Notes: generated by a model not told the origin, from the letters alone. A stretch of 64,000 bases of DNA from Hetaerina americana (GCA_022747635.1 JAKTNV010000078.1:1178001-1242000), one strand, 5' to 3'; numbered from the stretch's first letter, positions 33,969 through 48,606 are shown. Numbers and translations are program-made.

Positions 33969-36900
33969 GTAAGTACACTGACGTGGAAATCGGTCATTGT
34001 TTATATACCACAAAAAAAATCGTTGCTTAATGATGTCGGCTATTCAAGATTAATATGACAACCTCAGAGACTGTGATCGATTTTCCTTGTATTTAATTCA
34101 TCCAGCCAAGTCCTTGTAGTTCAGTTCTCAATTTGGAATACTCAACTTTTATCGCGATATGAAAATATAAAAACGACACATTATCTTAATTCTTCAGACT
34201 TTCGGTAGCCGACTAAGGATTCATAATTCTTCCATCTTTGGATGGACTTAGTTTACATTTTTTCTTTGTTCGTAATTATATTTTATCTACTGGAAAATTC
34301 AAGAAGTGCTCGTCATTAAACAGAACATTTGATGCATTATACAACTAAATAATGCATTAAACTGCTTAAAGGTCACACAAATATCTTTACAGTACCCGAA
34401 GATAAAATAATTAATATGAAATTTGTTCATGTTTAATGTTAAATATGAATTAAAGTTACTAAGATTGCTGGCGGCCATTCTATGAAATTTTTCCAGAATT
34501 AAATGGGCCGCCAGGCAAGATGATTGTAGCATTACTCTTCCAACTCAATTCATACCCTTAGCTACGAATAACCTCGCTCGGAATTGAAATCATTCAAAGA
34601 TAAAGTTCACTGAAGATACAAATTATTATTAAAGCATAAATATCGATGCAAATAATCTTCTTGGAGATAAATAAATAAATTTATATTGTATTCACCTTTA
34701 AATTTCATGGAAGAGAACCGTAGTAATGTCCTTATATGCAAAATGCATGCATATATATATAAGCGGTGATGGGTAATCAATTGTTAAAATAAATACAATC
34801 ATGGAAAAAGAGAGTATATACATAAGGAATGAAAGTGACGCTTATAAATATTTCATGTGCTTTCGGTTTGGTACATTAATGTTTTTTACAGCTCCAACCA
34901 GACGCCCTTCATTGAAGATTTTTTATATACGTTCACCTCAGAAAACAATGACTTGAGTGTGTGTCGGTGGTGATGAATTTACATCCAGCTTAAAATTGTG
35001 GGTTTCAAAATAATTCCATAATTATATGTCCAACTTCAAAAATCTATTAATAAATTAAATTGGCGCCTACCGTTCTTTTGGCTTTGGAATTAAATTTAAA
35101 TCATATTGGAAAAATATTTTCAGTTTTACAGTTTCAAATGCGCTTGCCTTCTGAAGGTGTCAATATCACCGGTCAAATATTCTTCTGTTTTCCAAAGGGA
35201 TGAAAGTGGATATTTGATTTAAAAATATTAGAGGAGACATATTTCAAAATAGAAAATTATTTTCTATTACCAAAGAACAAATCTTAGTACATTCAATTAG
35301 TGCTTTAGCAGTACAATTTCAAGGCATGCCTCATGACCCTGATTTAGTGCTACCACTGCATATGTTAATATCCTCTTATAATTTGTATACCCTCAAAACG
35401 AGCTAAAGAAGTTTATTTGGATTAAATAAAAGTCTATTAGCCATAAATGTCTCGCATTTGATAAACGCTGACTCATGAGGTATTTAATGAAAAGTTTTCT
35501 CTGTTTTATCTTGGCGTCTTTATATCATTTGCGATGGCATGCTGGAGAAATAGATCACATTTACAAGATGTAACGATGTCCTTCGTGGTAAATATATGCC
35601 TACGCCATGTAATTAACGGAACTAAGTTTTAATTTTTGCCCTAGTTCATCATAATTAGTATACCTAAGTGCTCACTATTTTTCAGGTGCCTGCCTGAATT
35701 AGCTTCATAACTCATCAACACCTTAAATAAAGCTGGGTTTAAAAAAAACGAGGTCCTACATTTTTACCCCTTGCAACCTCGTTCATTAATCACACCAAAC
35801 ACCTAGGTACCTATTTTCAACGCTGATGAGCGCTCTTTTAACTCCTGTAGCTTCAAGCATAATAAAATTAATAACTAGTCGCTGGCTAGGTGATTATGTA
35901 CCGTAACTATATTTACTAACTGGATGTTAAGTTATGAGAAAATAAATAGTCATAGTGCAATAGTAACTGATGGTATGTTAAAAAGATTTGCCAGTAGATG
36001 GTAATCCCTATCACAATGTATTTTTCCATTAAATAAGTTCCAGTGTATGATAGTTAATTTTTATAAAACTTAAAATAGTGAATGGCTTATCACCGATTAA
36101 TAATTAGAGATTAGTAAACTTCGTCTTGTTCCATCATCCACGGATTTTACTCGGCAAAAGCACACACATACTTCTATAGCATTGAGACCAATGCCAACAT
36201 AGGATTAGAGTAAAGAGACATCAATTAGCAATTTTAACATAAGCTTAAAAACTTAAAAATTCCGTAAGAAAGCATTTTTATTCATCATGATAACTAAAAA
36301 TTTTAATCAAAGAACCTTGCCACATGGAACATCGAAAATCTAATAAGATATCCTTCAACCCATGCAACTCCTTCAAATTTTGGATTCGTCGAATGACGAA
36401 GAAATTGGACAATGACTACAACAATAATTCATTGGCTTAAGAAAATACCTATAAGATACAAATTATTGAGTCTCAAATCTCAATTTAGTATACACACAAG
36501 AACTATCGGCTAATGGGCCCAATATGAGGGAAGTAACTATATTAAAGGAAATCTATATTTCCTTTAACTCTAATACAGATATAATCATGGGATATTTTGT
36601 TAATTTAATTGGTTAAACCACCCATTTTACTGCCTAACTTATTCCCTTTTAACGGAACTCTTTTTTTGCAAAACACTAATACAATAAAAAATGTAATGGT
36701 AGTTTATTAAGCCCAAATTATTATCTATAAGTTATAGACTTCCTCTGAAATATCCTTGTTAAGAAAGTATTCACTTTGCGAATTTTTTTACTCAAATCTA
36801 TTAATGCTTTCAGTCTACTATAGGCTCTGATTAAGTAATAATTTAGATCAGTAACTGTTAAGCGTTGATGTAAGGATTTATGGAAACTAAACCCCACCGA

Positions 36901-37270
36901 AGCGTTTACGTACATATCTGGAAACATATCGATTCGTGATTTCTTCATGTTTACATAAAATTAAAATTCAATACGTGAAATGAAAGAAACGTTAAACGAC
37001 AGGATTCATTTGCGCACAGAAATAATGAAAGTCATACTATTCTCCTAATGATATAGCATGTGCATAGGCAGAGAGAAAGAATATATCCCTCAGATATTGA
37101 CCAACAAGACCTTAAACAAGATGACGAAATAGAAATATTCGTTCAAACGTAACTCAAGTCTATCACTATTGGATGCAATAAAAATTTTTACAAGCTTCAC
37201 CGTAAATTTTTGAAAAATGGTTGAAATACTATAGGTTGAGACTTGAAACCTTTAAATTGAGATTTGTTGG
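33969..37270. other. AT-rich, probably intron of the channel gene
   Basis: It begins with the GTAAGT donor. I looked for the next channel exon (the S6 and C-linker region) and did not recognise it. Confidence 0.45.
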
Positions 37271-37277
37271 TTGTGTA

Positions 37278-37467
37278 TCACTCATCGGTACCATCATCCT
37301 CCAGCTTCTTTCTTCTCTTCACCTTATTTTCGTGCTGCGTAGACTTTCCTGGTGGCTTTCGAACAACTCCAAAGTTTTCGGATTTCTCCAGCGTTGACCG
37401 ATAGTCCCTACGGTATTCCAGTCGGCATCTTTGCCCCCTAAGGCTCCGAATGTGAAACTGACATACG
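37278..37467 (-). other. Coding-like segment, possible terminal exon
   Basis: On the minus strand a CCATTTCAG acceptor-like site precedes a frame that ends at TGA (37278-37280). Its end reads YRSTLEKSENFGVVRKPPGK, then a basic stretch KVKRRKKLEDDGTDE. The composition is protein-like and the DNA is GC-richer than its flanks. Another frame over the same bases is also open, no upstream exon was found and I know no matching family. It may be a real last exon of a nuclear protein or chance. Confidence 0.22.
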
Positions 37468-37479
37468 CTGAAATGGATC

Positions 37480-39570
37480 GGGAGGAACCCGAAATCATGT
37501 AATCATGATCCTTTCTTTTTTCCGAGGATTCTTTAATTCATTCTCACTTTGTAGTTTCTGACTAGTGATAATTTTATTTCTGATAATGCTTTATTCACGC
37601 GGCACATTTACGGTAATTGCAAGTTACTATTTTAGAGGCAAATTCTTTCAGTTATTTCCGTTTGGGGAAACGTTTCACCATTTCAAATTTGAAAAACGGA
37701 CAAAGAGATACCAGAATTAGTATTTATAGGGGCTTACAACCCGAAAACAACATTTGATGGTAATGATGTAAAGCTCTCAACTTTAAATGTAATCTCGCAA
37801 ATCCTTTCCAATTCCTCATCGGAATGTAATTTCTCAGCATTCAAAAGACAAATACATCCGATAGTCCGGTCATGCATCTAACTTATCTTACAGATCTCTC
37901 TTTTCTATTCCTTGCTTATATGTTCCGTAAGTCAAGTATTGCATACGTTATATATACACGGCGGAAATAAGTTCATGTAGAATTTATCGGTATGGTAGTA
38001 ATTTTGAGAAAGGAGATCCCTGGGTATGAATATCGTATAAGTAAGTTTTTCCTCCGGAGGGCAGCTTAATATTACTTGTTCGTCATATCTAGCGCTGTAT
38101 TTAAGCGCCAAAGGGTTTCATTTTCATCTTTTAATAGATACCGGAGTTCGTAAAAGTAATGAAAGTTTCGACTGAACTAGATAGTCTACTTCTCTGCTCA
38201 CTGGCGATCGTCGGAAATCAGTGTAACTCCGAAGTTTCTTAATAAATAAAGTTGGATCAAAGGATAAAGTTGGGTCAAAATACGTACTTTAATATGATTT
38301 TTTTGCACCGAGAACCTTATGATATATGTATTAGTACATCGCGACTTGTGACAATCTTTCTTCAAACTCCGAGTGATTGGTTGCGAGAAAAACAAAATTT
38401 TAAACGGATATATGCGTTAACTTTCGAAGGCTCGCACTTAAAATCAACGCTTGGTTACGATTTCAGACAGCTTTAGGTATCTGTGTTGCCATGCCTGGTT
38501 ATACTAGAAATACAAATATAATGTCTTCTAGCTGTGTATACGGGTACCCTCTGATAGCAACGGAACTGATGGTTATGTACGATTGCGTGAAAAGCGGTGA
38601 AGCATGTGTTAGTGTGTGTGACTGCCTGCTCGCATATACGCGGCTCCCTTGATAAATCTTCCGGGCGTTGACCGCTCTGAAATATGTTAGGGTAAAACAA
38701 ATGCCCGACGAGCTCAAACTACTACGACTTCCTTTACCCATACTTTTTCTAATGAATGCTTCTAGTAGCAAAAACCATTTTCCTAAAATCCTCATTTCTA
38801 ACCTTTACTATGCCGCAATCCATATTTTTAAAAAGTTCTTTGATATTCCATTACTTTTGGCATTAGCAAATAAGTTTGGCCAAATTGTTGTAATTCATCG
38901 AATCTCGATTTTACACTGATTTCAATTAAATTGTATCATGCTAATCCTCTCAGTTCACAAAATTTCCATCGCAATTACTTTCATCGGGTACATTAATCTA
39001 AGGCTAAAGATGTGCTCTTTTTGCTTGCACTTTTTAGAGGGAAACAACTATCTGTTCCGCCTGTATTTCCATCTAAATTCATCAGCGCTTTAAGCCAATA
39101 AGCGAGAGACGGACGGCTATGACGAAGAATAGTAGCGAAATACTATGACTAGGCGACGGTTGAGTTACGAAAAATGATTGAGCACCGACTTCCAAGTAAT
39201 ACTCCGTCAGACCGAACCGGATATTTCTAGTTCCTTAGGGAGAACCCAGCTTTAAAAGCAGAGCGGTATAAGATTAGAAACAATAACTGACAAAAATACT
39301 ATAAGAGATGGCAAAGTTGTTAGAGTGAATGATTAATTTGAATAAATACACTAATTTAAGGATTATAATTATCAGCACATTTGCAGGGAGAAATTTCCAA
39401 CTCAAAAGACAGCGAAAATATTTGTATTACGCCATCGAAAAATTAATGTATGCAACCCTGTGAATATCTTCTCCTTCAATTTATCACCTTGGTGTGCTTC
39501 GCTTTGAGCGCTATTGCCTCATAGAAACGTCACACAGAAAGACAAAAATGTGGAACACGTTATTCATAAG
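37480..39570. other. Non-coding stretch
   Basis: Frames at 38252-38476 and 38499-38795 are unrecognised. Nothing else is supported. Confidence 0.4.
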
Positions 39571-39579
39571 ATTAATCCT

Positions 39580-39692
39580 CCCTGTTTTTGTCTTTCTCTA
39601 GTGCTGTTTTTTCCATAGCCCTTTTGTTTTTCCTTATCATTCTACCGTCTTCTCCTTTTCCTCACGGAGTCCTGTCTCTCCGAGTTTTATGT

Positions 39693-39773
<81 letters not shown>

Positions 39774-40020
39774 TATATATATATACACACACATTTTCCC
39801 CTGCGTATTTCCATCTCCTGTTGTAATCCATCAACCCCCTCCCTTCACTTCCTCCCCACTCCATCAGCCTAACCCTTCCACCTCACAACCCACCGCCCTC
39901 TGTCTCTTCCTTTCTCACTCCGTGCCCTTCACGATCATCTACCTCTTCACCCAATTCCCACCATTCCCTTCCACTTCCTCCCGCATCCTCCCTCATTTTC
40001 TCACTCTCACGGTCCTCAAA
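39580..40020. repeat. Pyrimidine-rich island containing a (TA)n/(CA)n tract
   Basis: The microsatellite is at 39695-39793: about 32 TA units, then CA units, TA units and CA units. C/T-rich sequence flanks it on both sides. Confidence 0.85.
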
Positions 40021-40029
40021 AGGAAATAG

Positions 40030-42900
40030 GTCTGGAATTGGATTGGAAATTTCTCATCCCTTCGGCTCTGCTCACTGCCAACTCTGATTATAAGCGTCAG
40101 TGAGTCGGAGGACAGGAGCCGGGAGGTATGGTTTTGGGCGCCGATGGATGGGAAAGGCATGAAATGGAGGAAAATGTGCGTGAGTTGGGATGACGGTTGG
40201 TTTATCCGCGGTCCACCTTACGACCCTCCGGGGTGGAGGGAGGAGGAGGGGTATGGCGCAATCCTCGAGCAGTCAGCCTTCTTTGCTGCATCATTTCGGG
40301 CTTTGTTTTCCTTCTCCTTGCCTTCTCGGCGGAAAGACGATTTATTCGGGTATTTGCGTCAATTAGCTACCAACTGATAACCTTTATTTGTTTTGATCTT
40401 TAAGAGACAGTCGTAAAGTAAATGTTCCATAGAGTCATTGCTACCTTCAAAATTTCAGCATTGAAGTTTAACTTGTAAGGCGGCTGGAGGTAGCGAAAAG
40501 AGTGAGTGCCATTCTGCCCAATATTTATTCACCTCTTTTTTAAGTAAGTCGCCTTTTAAAAAATAAGGTAGCATTCTGGTCCAGAAGCGCCAAATTCATT
40601 TTGATATATACTATATTGGGTGCACTGTTGGGTGTGCAAGCAGGTTGTCCGACACTGAAAACATTTACCGTAGATTATCATTAATACTTGTCCCATTCTG
40701 CAATATGTTTTACGCAAGCACTTCATTTCCATTCCTGGAGATTAGAAGTCATAGTGAAATACTCGAAATGAGAGGGCGTAAGAATATGTTATTGAAGAAA
40801 TCTATTGGGCTAATTTACAAAGTAATTTCATAAACTAATTACAACATTTTTGCCACCAAATGATCTCATTAATTTTAGCCATAGCTAAATTAAATTCTTC
40901 ATTAAAAACGATTATCTCATAGCAATGATTCGATGATGACTTGGTGAGCATTTGACGACCGTAGGAATTTGATTGCTAAAAGATAACCGTACTTGTGAGC
41001 TAATGCTCATGCCATTATTTTGCCAATCGTTGACAACAGTTTACTTGAATAAAATCTCATTTTATCAGCAGAGACATTCATTCTAATAGCGAAAAATATG
41101 TTGCAAAAATTTCCTGCTCTCATCTTTTATTATACTCAATTTGCTAATTTTTTCAGTCAAATTGTTTTTGCCGCGATTGAATATGATTCATCAAAGATTA
41201 TATCTGGGTAGAAGAGATTATGATTGCCATGCTGATGGAGTAGAGTGATAAAATTATCCTATAGCTAAAATGAATCAATGGAACACAATATTAAGTGCTA
41301 TAAAGTTATTTATTCAACTTTCACAAATTTATTAATGCATTGCACTTTTATTTAGCACATCTTTTGAACAAATTACTGTATATATCTACCTGAAATGTTG
41401 TCGTATGAAGGTAGGTTTTCCCAATATTTAAACTTATTCTATGTGATAAGCACTTTATTTATGTGCGATACAAAGGATAAAGTTGTTGAATGTGTAAGAT
41501 TTGAATGCTAGCTACTCACAGGTTAGTCGATTTGTAGTTATTTGTACGTTGCACAGGAAATCAGAGTAAAACAATAAAACAAAGGAAATAACTATAGCAT
41601 TGTTTTGGGGTTATATTGGCCTGCTTTTACTTCCAACCGAGAGTCCTCGTGAAGGTTACAGCTCTTCGAAGAGAATCTAAGGTGCGCTTTTTAAAGTAAG
41701 TTATCCCAGTCTACATGCCTTGATCATTCATTTCCCTACTTTCCTCGTCGTCCTCTTTTATTTTTTATTTACTCTCCCTTCTCAGTTTCGTTCTTTCGAC
41801 ATTTCCCTGGCCTCACAAAGTATCTAGCCCCTACTCTCCCGCAATCTCGCTCCTCATCAAGACCTTTACCATGCTATTTATACTTATTTGTTTACCAATT
41901 TACTTCAAATTCTCCAAGGCTTTTTGAGACTAACCCTAGTTTTGATAAATGAGACGTTTTATACAAATGTTATTAACCCTCGTTTGCTTTGAAGGCATTG
42001 CCTTTATTAATCAGAGTAATTTAATTTAATTGATAATATTGACGCTGCAATTTAATTACGATCCGTTTTTCTTTCTTTGATACGTAAATAATCTAATTTT
42101 CACCGTCTCGAAACCGTATCGTATCATTCTGTACTTGTACATTTCGAGACGAGTACTTGCATGGATAGCTGTTGCCATATTAATACTACGGTACTACTGT
42201 AATCCGATTCTCAATTTCTTTGAACAAGCAGCTCATCTTATTCATATAGCTTGCAAATAATATTCCCTGCTAATTGTATGCGTCCTGGTTGAGTTCATTA
42301 AATTCAATTGTTATCATTGGCTGTGGAAATAACGCTTAATCGGTCTTGTAGATGACGAAAGAAAAATACTATATAAATTCACTTAGTCATAGAGGGGATC
42401 TCTAGAGAAAATATGGTTTAGAAAGAGGAGCTGAAGAGAGAGACCTGTGTGATGTTTATATTATATTTAGGTTTGGCTTACATATAAAGCAAGCCCGTGG
42501 TTAAAGCTCCCGCTTCTTAATCTAATGATTTTGAACATGAGTCTCGCTTCAGGCATAGGAGTTTTCTGACCTCATTAGTTTGAAAACTGTCTCGTGAGCC
42601 TGGTCGCATGCCAAAAAGAGACTACACAGCGTCTCAATGGCGAAGAGTCCAACAATTTTCTTACACACGATGCAGAAAATTTGCAGCTCTGATGAGCAGC
42701 GTACTCAAAATTAAGCGTTCCGAACTCCATCACGCATTTTAAAAACAATGGTACGAGTGTTCAAATATGTCAGCTATTTTGACCCGATGTCAAATAACAT
42801 ATAACTCTCCCACCTTCCATTTGTGATTATTTATAAATCTTTTATTAAAATAATCAATTGACGTAGACATGAAGAAAAGTGGGAAATCTTTGGGAAAAGA
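40030..42900. other. Non-coding stretch
   Basis: AT-rich except for short C/T-rich patches (41700-41880). No gene is supported. A degenerate tRNA-like sequence near 42490-42560 is too weak to call. Confidence 0.4.
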
Positions 42901-42934
42901 AAGGTTACGCGCTAACCTGCCGACGTGGCAATAT

Positions 42935-43125
42935 TAAGCAATGTGTCCTAGACTGTAATTCGACCGTCCACAATTGCAGCAACAGAACAGAACCTGAAGG
43001 GGAACTGAGGGAGGAGAGATGAAATGTCCATCCATTCAGCCTGGAAATCGAACTCAAGCCATTAGAGACAGTCCAAGCACACACCAAACCCATCCCCTCC
43101 AACCAGGATCACCCCACTTCCCACC
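42935..43125 (-). repeat. tRNA-like SINE relic
   Basis: On the minus strand TGGTGTGTGCTTGG (A-box-like, near 43075) precedes GAGTTCGATTTCC (B-box-like, 43043-43055) by about 30 bp. The downstream sequence to 42935 is probably its body. Confidence 0.5.
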
Positions 43126-43149
43126 CTCGCATCCAATTGTTCTTCCCCT

Positions 43150-43900
43150 GGAAATCAACGTGAGATATCCCCACCGCTTATTTCAGTGGCCTTAATTTTT
43201 CAGGCCCTTTGGCCATCGGTCGAATGAATCGCCGTGGTAATATATCTGCTCCTAGGCGCCCCCATCCCATTCCCTTCCCGCCACTCCCACGGGCCGAAAG
43301 CCCAACCCTCTCGGCTCCCACCCACCCCTTCTCCCGCCGCACTTCTTCTCCTCCCGGACCCTGCCGATGCCACTCCTCTTCCCGCCCTCCGCGGCTGCCT
43401 CCGACTCCGCCGCGTCCCTCGCTCCCACTTCTCCCCCACACTCTCGAAACACCCTCCAACTAACTCCTCGCCTCCGGCCACTCCCACCTCCTCGCTATCG
43501 CTCCCTTCTCCTCTCCCTCCGGGGGTATCACCGGCACCCCATCTGGTGGCGTCGCGCTGAATTTTCCATCCGAGTGGCCATTTCCCCCGTCCTCGGCTGC
43601 CGCCGTATTCCCAGGATTGGCGGGGTGGAGTGGGGAAAAAGAATGGGGCAAGGAAGAGAGTAAGCGGAGGGTTAGATTAAAGATGGGATGCCGGAGAAGA
43701 AAGACGGACGGGAGAGAGATTTGAAGAGACCGAGAAGGCTCGAGGGGAGATGAATTAGAATGCCGGAGCGCTCCAGGACTCGGGCTAGGAAAGTGGAGAG
43801 TGGGAAGTGGGGGGAGGAGGGGTTGGGTTAAGCAGAGGTGGTGAAAGGAATGGCGGGTGTAAAAGGTCAAGGAAGGAAGAACATCGAGGTAACTGAAGAC
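43150..43900. other. GC-rich pyrimidine-to-purine switch island
   Basis: About 43150-43600 is GC-rich with a C/T-biased + strand. From about 43620 to 43890 the + strand is purine-biased. Long open frames occur on both strands with P/S/R-rich or G/E/R-rich proteins. No recognisable domain, so I do not call a gene. A CpG-containing promoter or first exon cannot be excluded. Confidence 0.5.
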
Positions 43901-43909
43901 GGCGAAATA

Positions 43910-44553
43910 ATGAGGGATGCGTAGAATTAAAATATGGTACTTGTTTCGGCCGATGCGAAACTAGTACCAACACTTTTCTTGCCTATTTTACCCTAAGACT
44001 ACTGAAAACATTGTTTTCGACATAAATAAGGTCGAATTGGTATGATAAACGCTTCGGAATTCCTCGAATAAAGTCCTGCATTGCATAAAATTAAAGCCTT
44101 ATCTACCAATCATCATTCCTCAGGTGGAAGAAAGGAAAAATACATAGTGTAGGTATATACCAGCAGTGCTTAATGTAATTTATATTAAACGAGTAGCCCA
44201 CGGAGATACGCTCCCGCATGACCTATCCCTAATTTTGGGGAGATGTAAGGTTTCTTCTATTTAAAATTGGAAACATTGCATAGTGCAGACTGCTCCAGAA
44301 TGCAATGGCTTCATAGAATATCATTTCATCTTCATCTAATTGATTGACGACAGAGTATTTCTCAATGGTGATCCTCTTTTCAGGAAACTTGATTTCCTCA
44401 TGCTTCTCTCAAAGATGATGATCAATTACGGCGGTTTTTACAATGAAAGGCGTGAAATATTGAGATATAGGAAGAATATTTATGAGTAAAAATGTTAACG
44501 GAAATTCTGAAATGAGGCTGATGACTGATGGCCATATCGGCAGCAATATAAAG
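43910..44553. other. AT-rich non-coding stretch
   Basis: Nothing supportable is seen. Confidence 0.4.
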
Positions 44554-44624
44554 TAGTAGTAAGATATTAATGCTGAAATAGTAGTAAGATATACTGAAAT
44601 AGTAGTAAGATATTAATGCTGAAA
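44554..44624 (+). repeat. Three-unit tandem repeat
   Basis: Units TAGTAGTAAGATATTAATGC+TGAAA (25 bp), a 21 bp version lacking four bases, then the 25 bp unit again. Confidence 0.9.
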
Positions 44625-44639
44625 TAGAAAGGAAATGTA

Positions 44640-47600
44640 AAACTTCATAATTGTACTTTCGAAAATTCAACTATTAGACACAACATTTCGAAAGTTTGGT
44701 GTTCCGTATGTAGAAAAATATTGAATATTATTTTAAATAAATTTTATTTACGATGCATGTTGTACCCTAGGGTAAATGTTTTCATTAAAATGGTAAGGTG
44801 GAAAGAAGAATTGTATCCCCACTCCTTGCTTCCGGGAGTTCATGAGCGCTTCCGTCGACGAGTTTTAGTGAGTGTTTAGAGCGATAACACGCAAACGATG
44901 ATTCCTTCATAGTATTTGCACTCCTCAATATTTCGCTTCCGAGATTTATCTCAACATACATCCCACCTTTAATGTTCAAATTTCCGACGAACCAAAGGTA
45001 TCAAAGTAATACTATATTCGATAACATATTCGAAACGTGCTCCAAAAAGTAGTCATTTCAATGCTTAATAATTGGATGCTGATTGGATAGGATAACCACT
45101 TGATGCTCCCAAATGACTGACGCGCAATTAGACTGGAGTCAACTCCAAGCGAATCAGCCGTATTCCAATTGTTTCATGTCGCTAGCATCCCTTTACTGGA
45201 GCAGAGTCAAAGTGTCTTGCCAAGAGTCGGCAGTTTCTGTCTACTGTAAGATTTTTGCGGCTGCGCTTCGATTTCTACGCAACGGTGATGCTTGCCTTGT
45301 AAACAAAATAGGAATCAAGGTACGTTTGCATGAGGTAAATACATCGCTGTCTCACTGGGAGTCACTCAAGCGAATTGTGTCAATGGTTTTCCAAAGTCGC
45401 GACTTTCATGTCGGTGAAACTTTCAATGACTGCGGTAAAATTTGAAGAAACATTTTAATATTCGTGAAATGGTTTTATTGCAACCACTGCACAAATATTC
45501 ATATATATGATGTTAATCCTTGCATCTACGATATTTACCGAGATTTTTTTCTTTCTTTCTCTCTGATATGCTATATAGTTGACTCTCTCTTAATCAACCT
45601 TAGCTTTGAATAGACAGAAAATAAAAAAAAATAATTTCGCTGCCACACGGAGATCCGATAAATTTTGCCTTTAATGAAATACTTGAATCTAAAACGAAGT
45701 TATCAATACTTAGAATGAAATTACAACTTACAATTACAATTTTTTCATTCGTAAAATAAGCCCTATCCTATAATCTAATTCACTAATTGTTTTTACAAGT
45801 GCATAGCAGGTACATCCAAATCAAACTCATTGACTTGTTAGTTGTTTGGCTATTTACACATGATATTTTTATATTCCATTACATCTTCAAGAATTTTTAG
45901 AATTGACATATGCTATCGGACAGAAATGGAATTATGTATTTATATTCACAATATACTTGACATCTAAATTATTCTTTGAGTCAATTACTCACTTCCGCGT
46001 TTCAATGTTTCATACACCATTTGATCTCACCATTGCTCGAAACATTAATTTATTCCTCCAAGAACCAGTAAAATATGCTGAGCTTTTTATTTTCAAATGC
46101 TCAGCATGTTTTAGTACGTAACGCATGTGTAAAATTAATAACTCGAAGGAATGTATAGTTTTGGGCAAGATATATTGTGGATTTAAACATAAAATCACCA
46201 AACCACAATAATTTTCCAAGAGATATTGATTTGCTAAACGACTACGGTTTCGAAAAACTATTTAATCTTCAGGTCTCTCCTTCCCCTGAGGAGGCTGCAG
46301 TGCATCGAAACCATTCGTGTAATAAATCATTATTGAATGGAAAATTGTTACCATATTTCATTTTTAATTATTCTTGAGTACAAAGCTTAATATTCGTTTT
46401 AGTGACTAAGTTAAAATCATTGTAACTTTTAATCAGAATGATCTCCTTAGGTAAAGAATTAGTGGACTTACAACGGCCTGGAAGAAATGAACTGAACTCC
46501 CAATCCTTAGTGTAAACTCCCGCTTTCATTTTACGAAAAACATTAATCAGTTATTAGCCATTTTTCCTCCATGTTCAGTTATTACCGAAGGCCCTCCTAT
46601 CTGGAAATCAGATCGCAGTGAGATGTAAATCTCGCGAATAGGTTAGCATTGTGTGCACAGTAATAATCGCAGAGCAATCACTGAAAGCAAGGGTAAGACT
46701 GTGGGGGCAAACGGAGAAGGGATTCTGTGAGAGAGATTCGGTGAGTGGGTGAGCGGGGTGAAGGTTTGGGCAGAGGTTGGCGGGACACGGTATGTATAAC
46801 AGAGGCCGAGTGTGGGAAGTGGAAGAGCAGGGCGTAATAGTGGAGATGAGAAGGAGTAGTAACCTCACCGCCAAAGCTAAGCTCTCAGAGGGATCATCAT
46901 CGTCATCGCCATCATTATTATCGCCGACCTACAAAACGCAGCCTTTGCCATCCTTGCCACATCAGCTTTACGTTTCCCTCGGTAATCTCTTCTCCGCCTG
47001 CGTCACCGTCACGCCCCGAAGCCATCCCATGAAAGGAATGAAATAAAGATTGAGTAAGTTGCTCTGTTATTAAGGTGACCTCTCACTCACCTCACATTCG
47101 CCGAATGCTCTTAAAGTTACGTTTCAGGATTGGGATATTGCACGCATGAAATTTTCGCATAGTGACCTGAACAGCAGAAGATACTTAAATGGGTTTCTCC
47201 AGGTTTCATTTCCTTGCAAATTCACGCATTTTCCAAAGATTAAACCATTATATGGGAGTTAAGTTTTATTAATGTTCAAAATCTGTAATTTTTCAAATAC
47301 AGTTTAGGGTCTATTAAGTTACATCAAATTTGACATTAAATGACCAACTACACTCTTGAGCTGGTATTCCTACTAGTAATGATATACACGGGAATAATTT
47401 TAAATCCAATATTTACTGATATTTCACAAGTGAATCGCACGTCAGTATAAATGAAACATACCGATGAATGAATTCCTTTTTATAAAATATCTTTTTTAAA
47501 TACTTATATTTATATTGTTTCTTCAATACATCAAAGGTTTTGACAATATTTTGTAACTCAGATGTAGGGATTTTACAGATTGAAAGGAATTGGGAACTTA

Positions 47601-48440
47601 AAGTCGATTATTTTACTCTGAAGCTTATTCCAACCGAACATAGTCATTTACCAACCAATGTAAAACGGGAAATAAATATTTGAAAGTCAACTGAAAAAAA
47701 CTTGACGTAAAAAAGAAAATATTTGCAGAAACTTTCATTAAACGTAGAACATATTTTCAAATCGCATCTTAAACTTAAACTCCGCTACGAATGTTGTGGC
47801 CCAGGACTTGATGATACTCTTGAACATTCGTTCTTAAAATATAAATACCAAGTTTACCTTACAAATACAAGTTTACGAACATTGGTCTCCACCAGAAGAA
47901 GGGAAACGATGTTTCAGTATATCTGTCATAACAGCTCCTTCACATTTTCTTTTTACGGAGATCCCCAATTATCACTGAGTTTCTATCATTTGATTAACAA
48001 TTATCTGACTCATTAGAACGAGAAATTCATGATATTATTGGTAAAGTAGCAGGTAATATCGCGAAATTCGAAAGTCCGGTTCTTAAAATTTTTATCCATA
48101 GCCCCATTGAGGACGACAGAGCAGAGTAAAGTGCAGGCACGGAAGGAAGAGGAACTGTACTCTAAAAAAAGTCTCTGCTGATCGTCTTTGACCACCCTCT
48201 TAAAGTTTGCAACGCACTTAGAATCTTCGCCCCCAACTTCCATCAGAATCGATATCTCTCCTTTTTCCTTACCCACAGCATCTACCCCCTCCTCGCTTAT
48301 CTGTATCCATGACTTGGTAAACCTCGTTTCTCCTCAATGGATGGTAGCATGTCCTTCAATGATCCCTGCAGTCAACTTTTTTTCATTTGTATCCCAAAAA
48401 AAGATTCCATTAGTTGAGTTGAGTAGTTACAGCATTCCCA
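44640..48440. other. Non-coding stretch
   Basis: A 110-codon frame at 45113-45445 (plus) is open but unrecognised. A purine-rich patch lies at 46670-46870. No gene is supported. Confidence 0.4.
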
Positions 48441-48448
48441 CGTGTTGA

Positions 48449-48509
48449 ACACACACACATACACACACCCACAGCCACACACACACACACACACGCACGC
48501 ACACGCACG

Positions 48510-48604
<95 letters not shown>
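48449..48604. repeat. (CA)n then (TA)n microsatellite
   Basis: Imperfect CA repeats to about 48544, then about 30 TA units directly abutting the foldback repeat. Confidence 0.97.

Positions 48605-48605
<1 letters not shown>

Positions 48606-48606
<1 letters not shown>

Noticed and set aside
37950..38000. ACGGCGGAAATAAGTTCATG after TA, resembling a mariner end
   Set aside because: No matching inverted end was found nearby and no transposase sequence follows.
43200..43870. Frames of 84-136 codons on both strands
   Set aside because: Same compositional artefact in a GC-rich strand-switch island.
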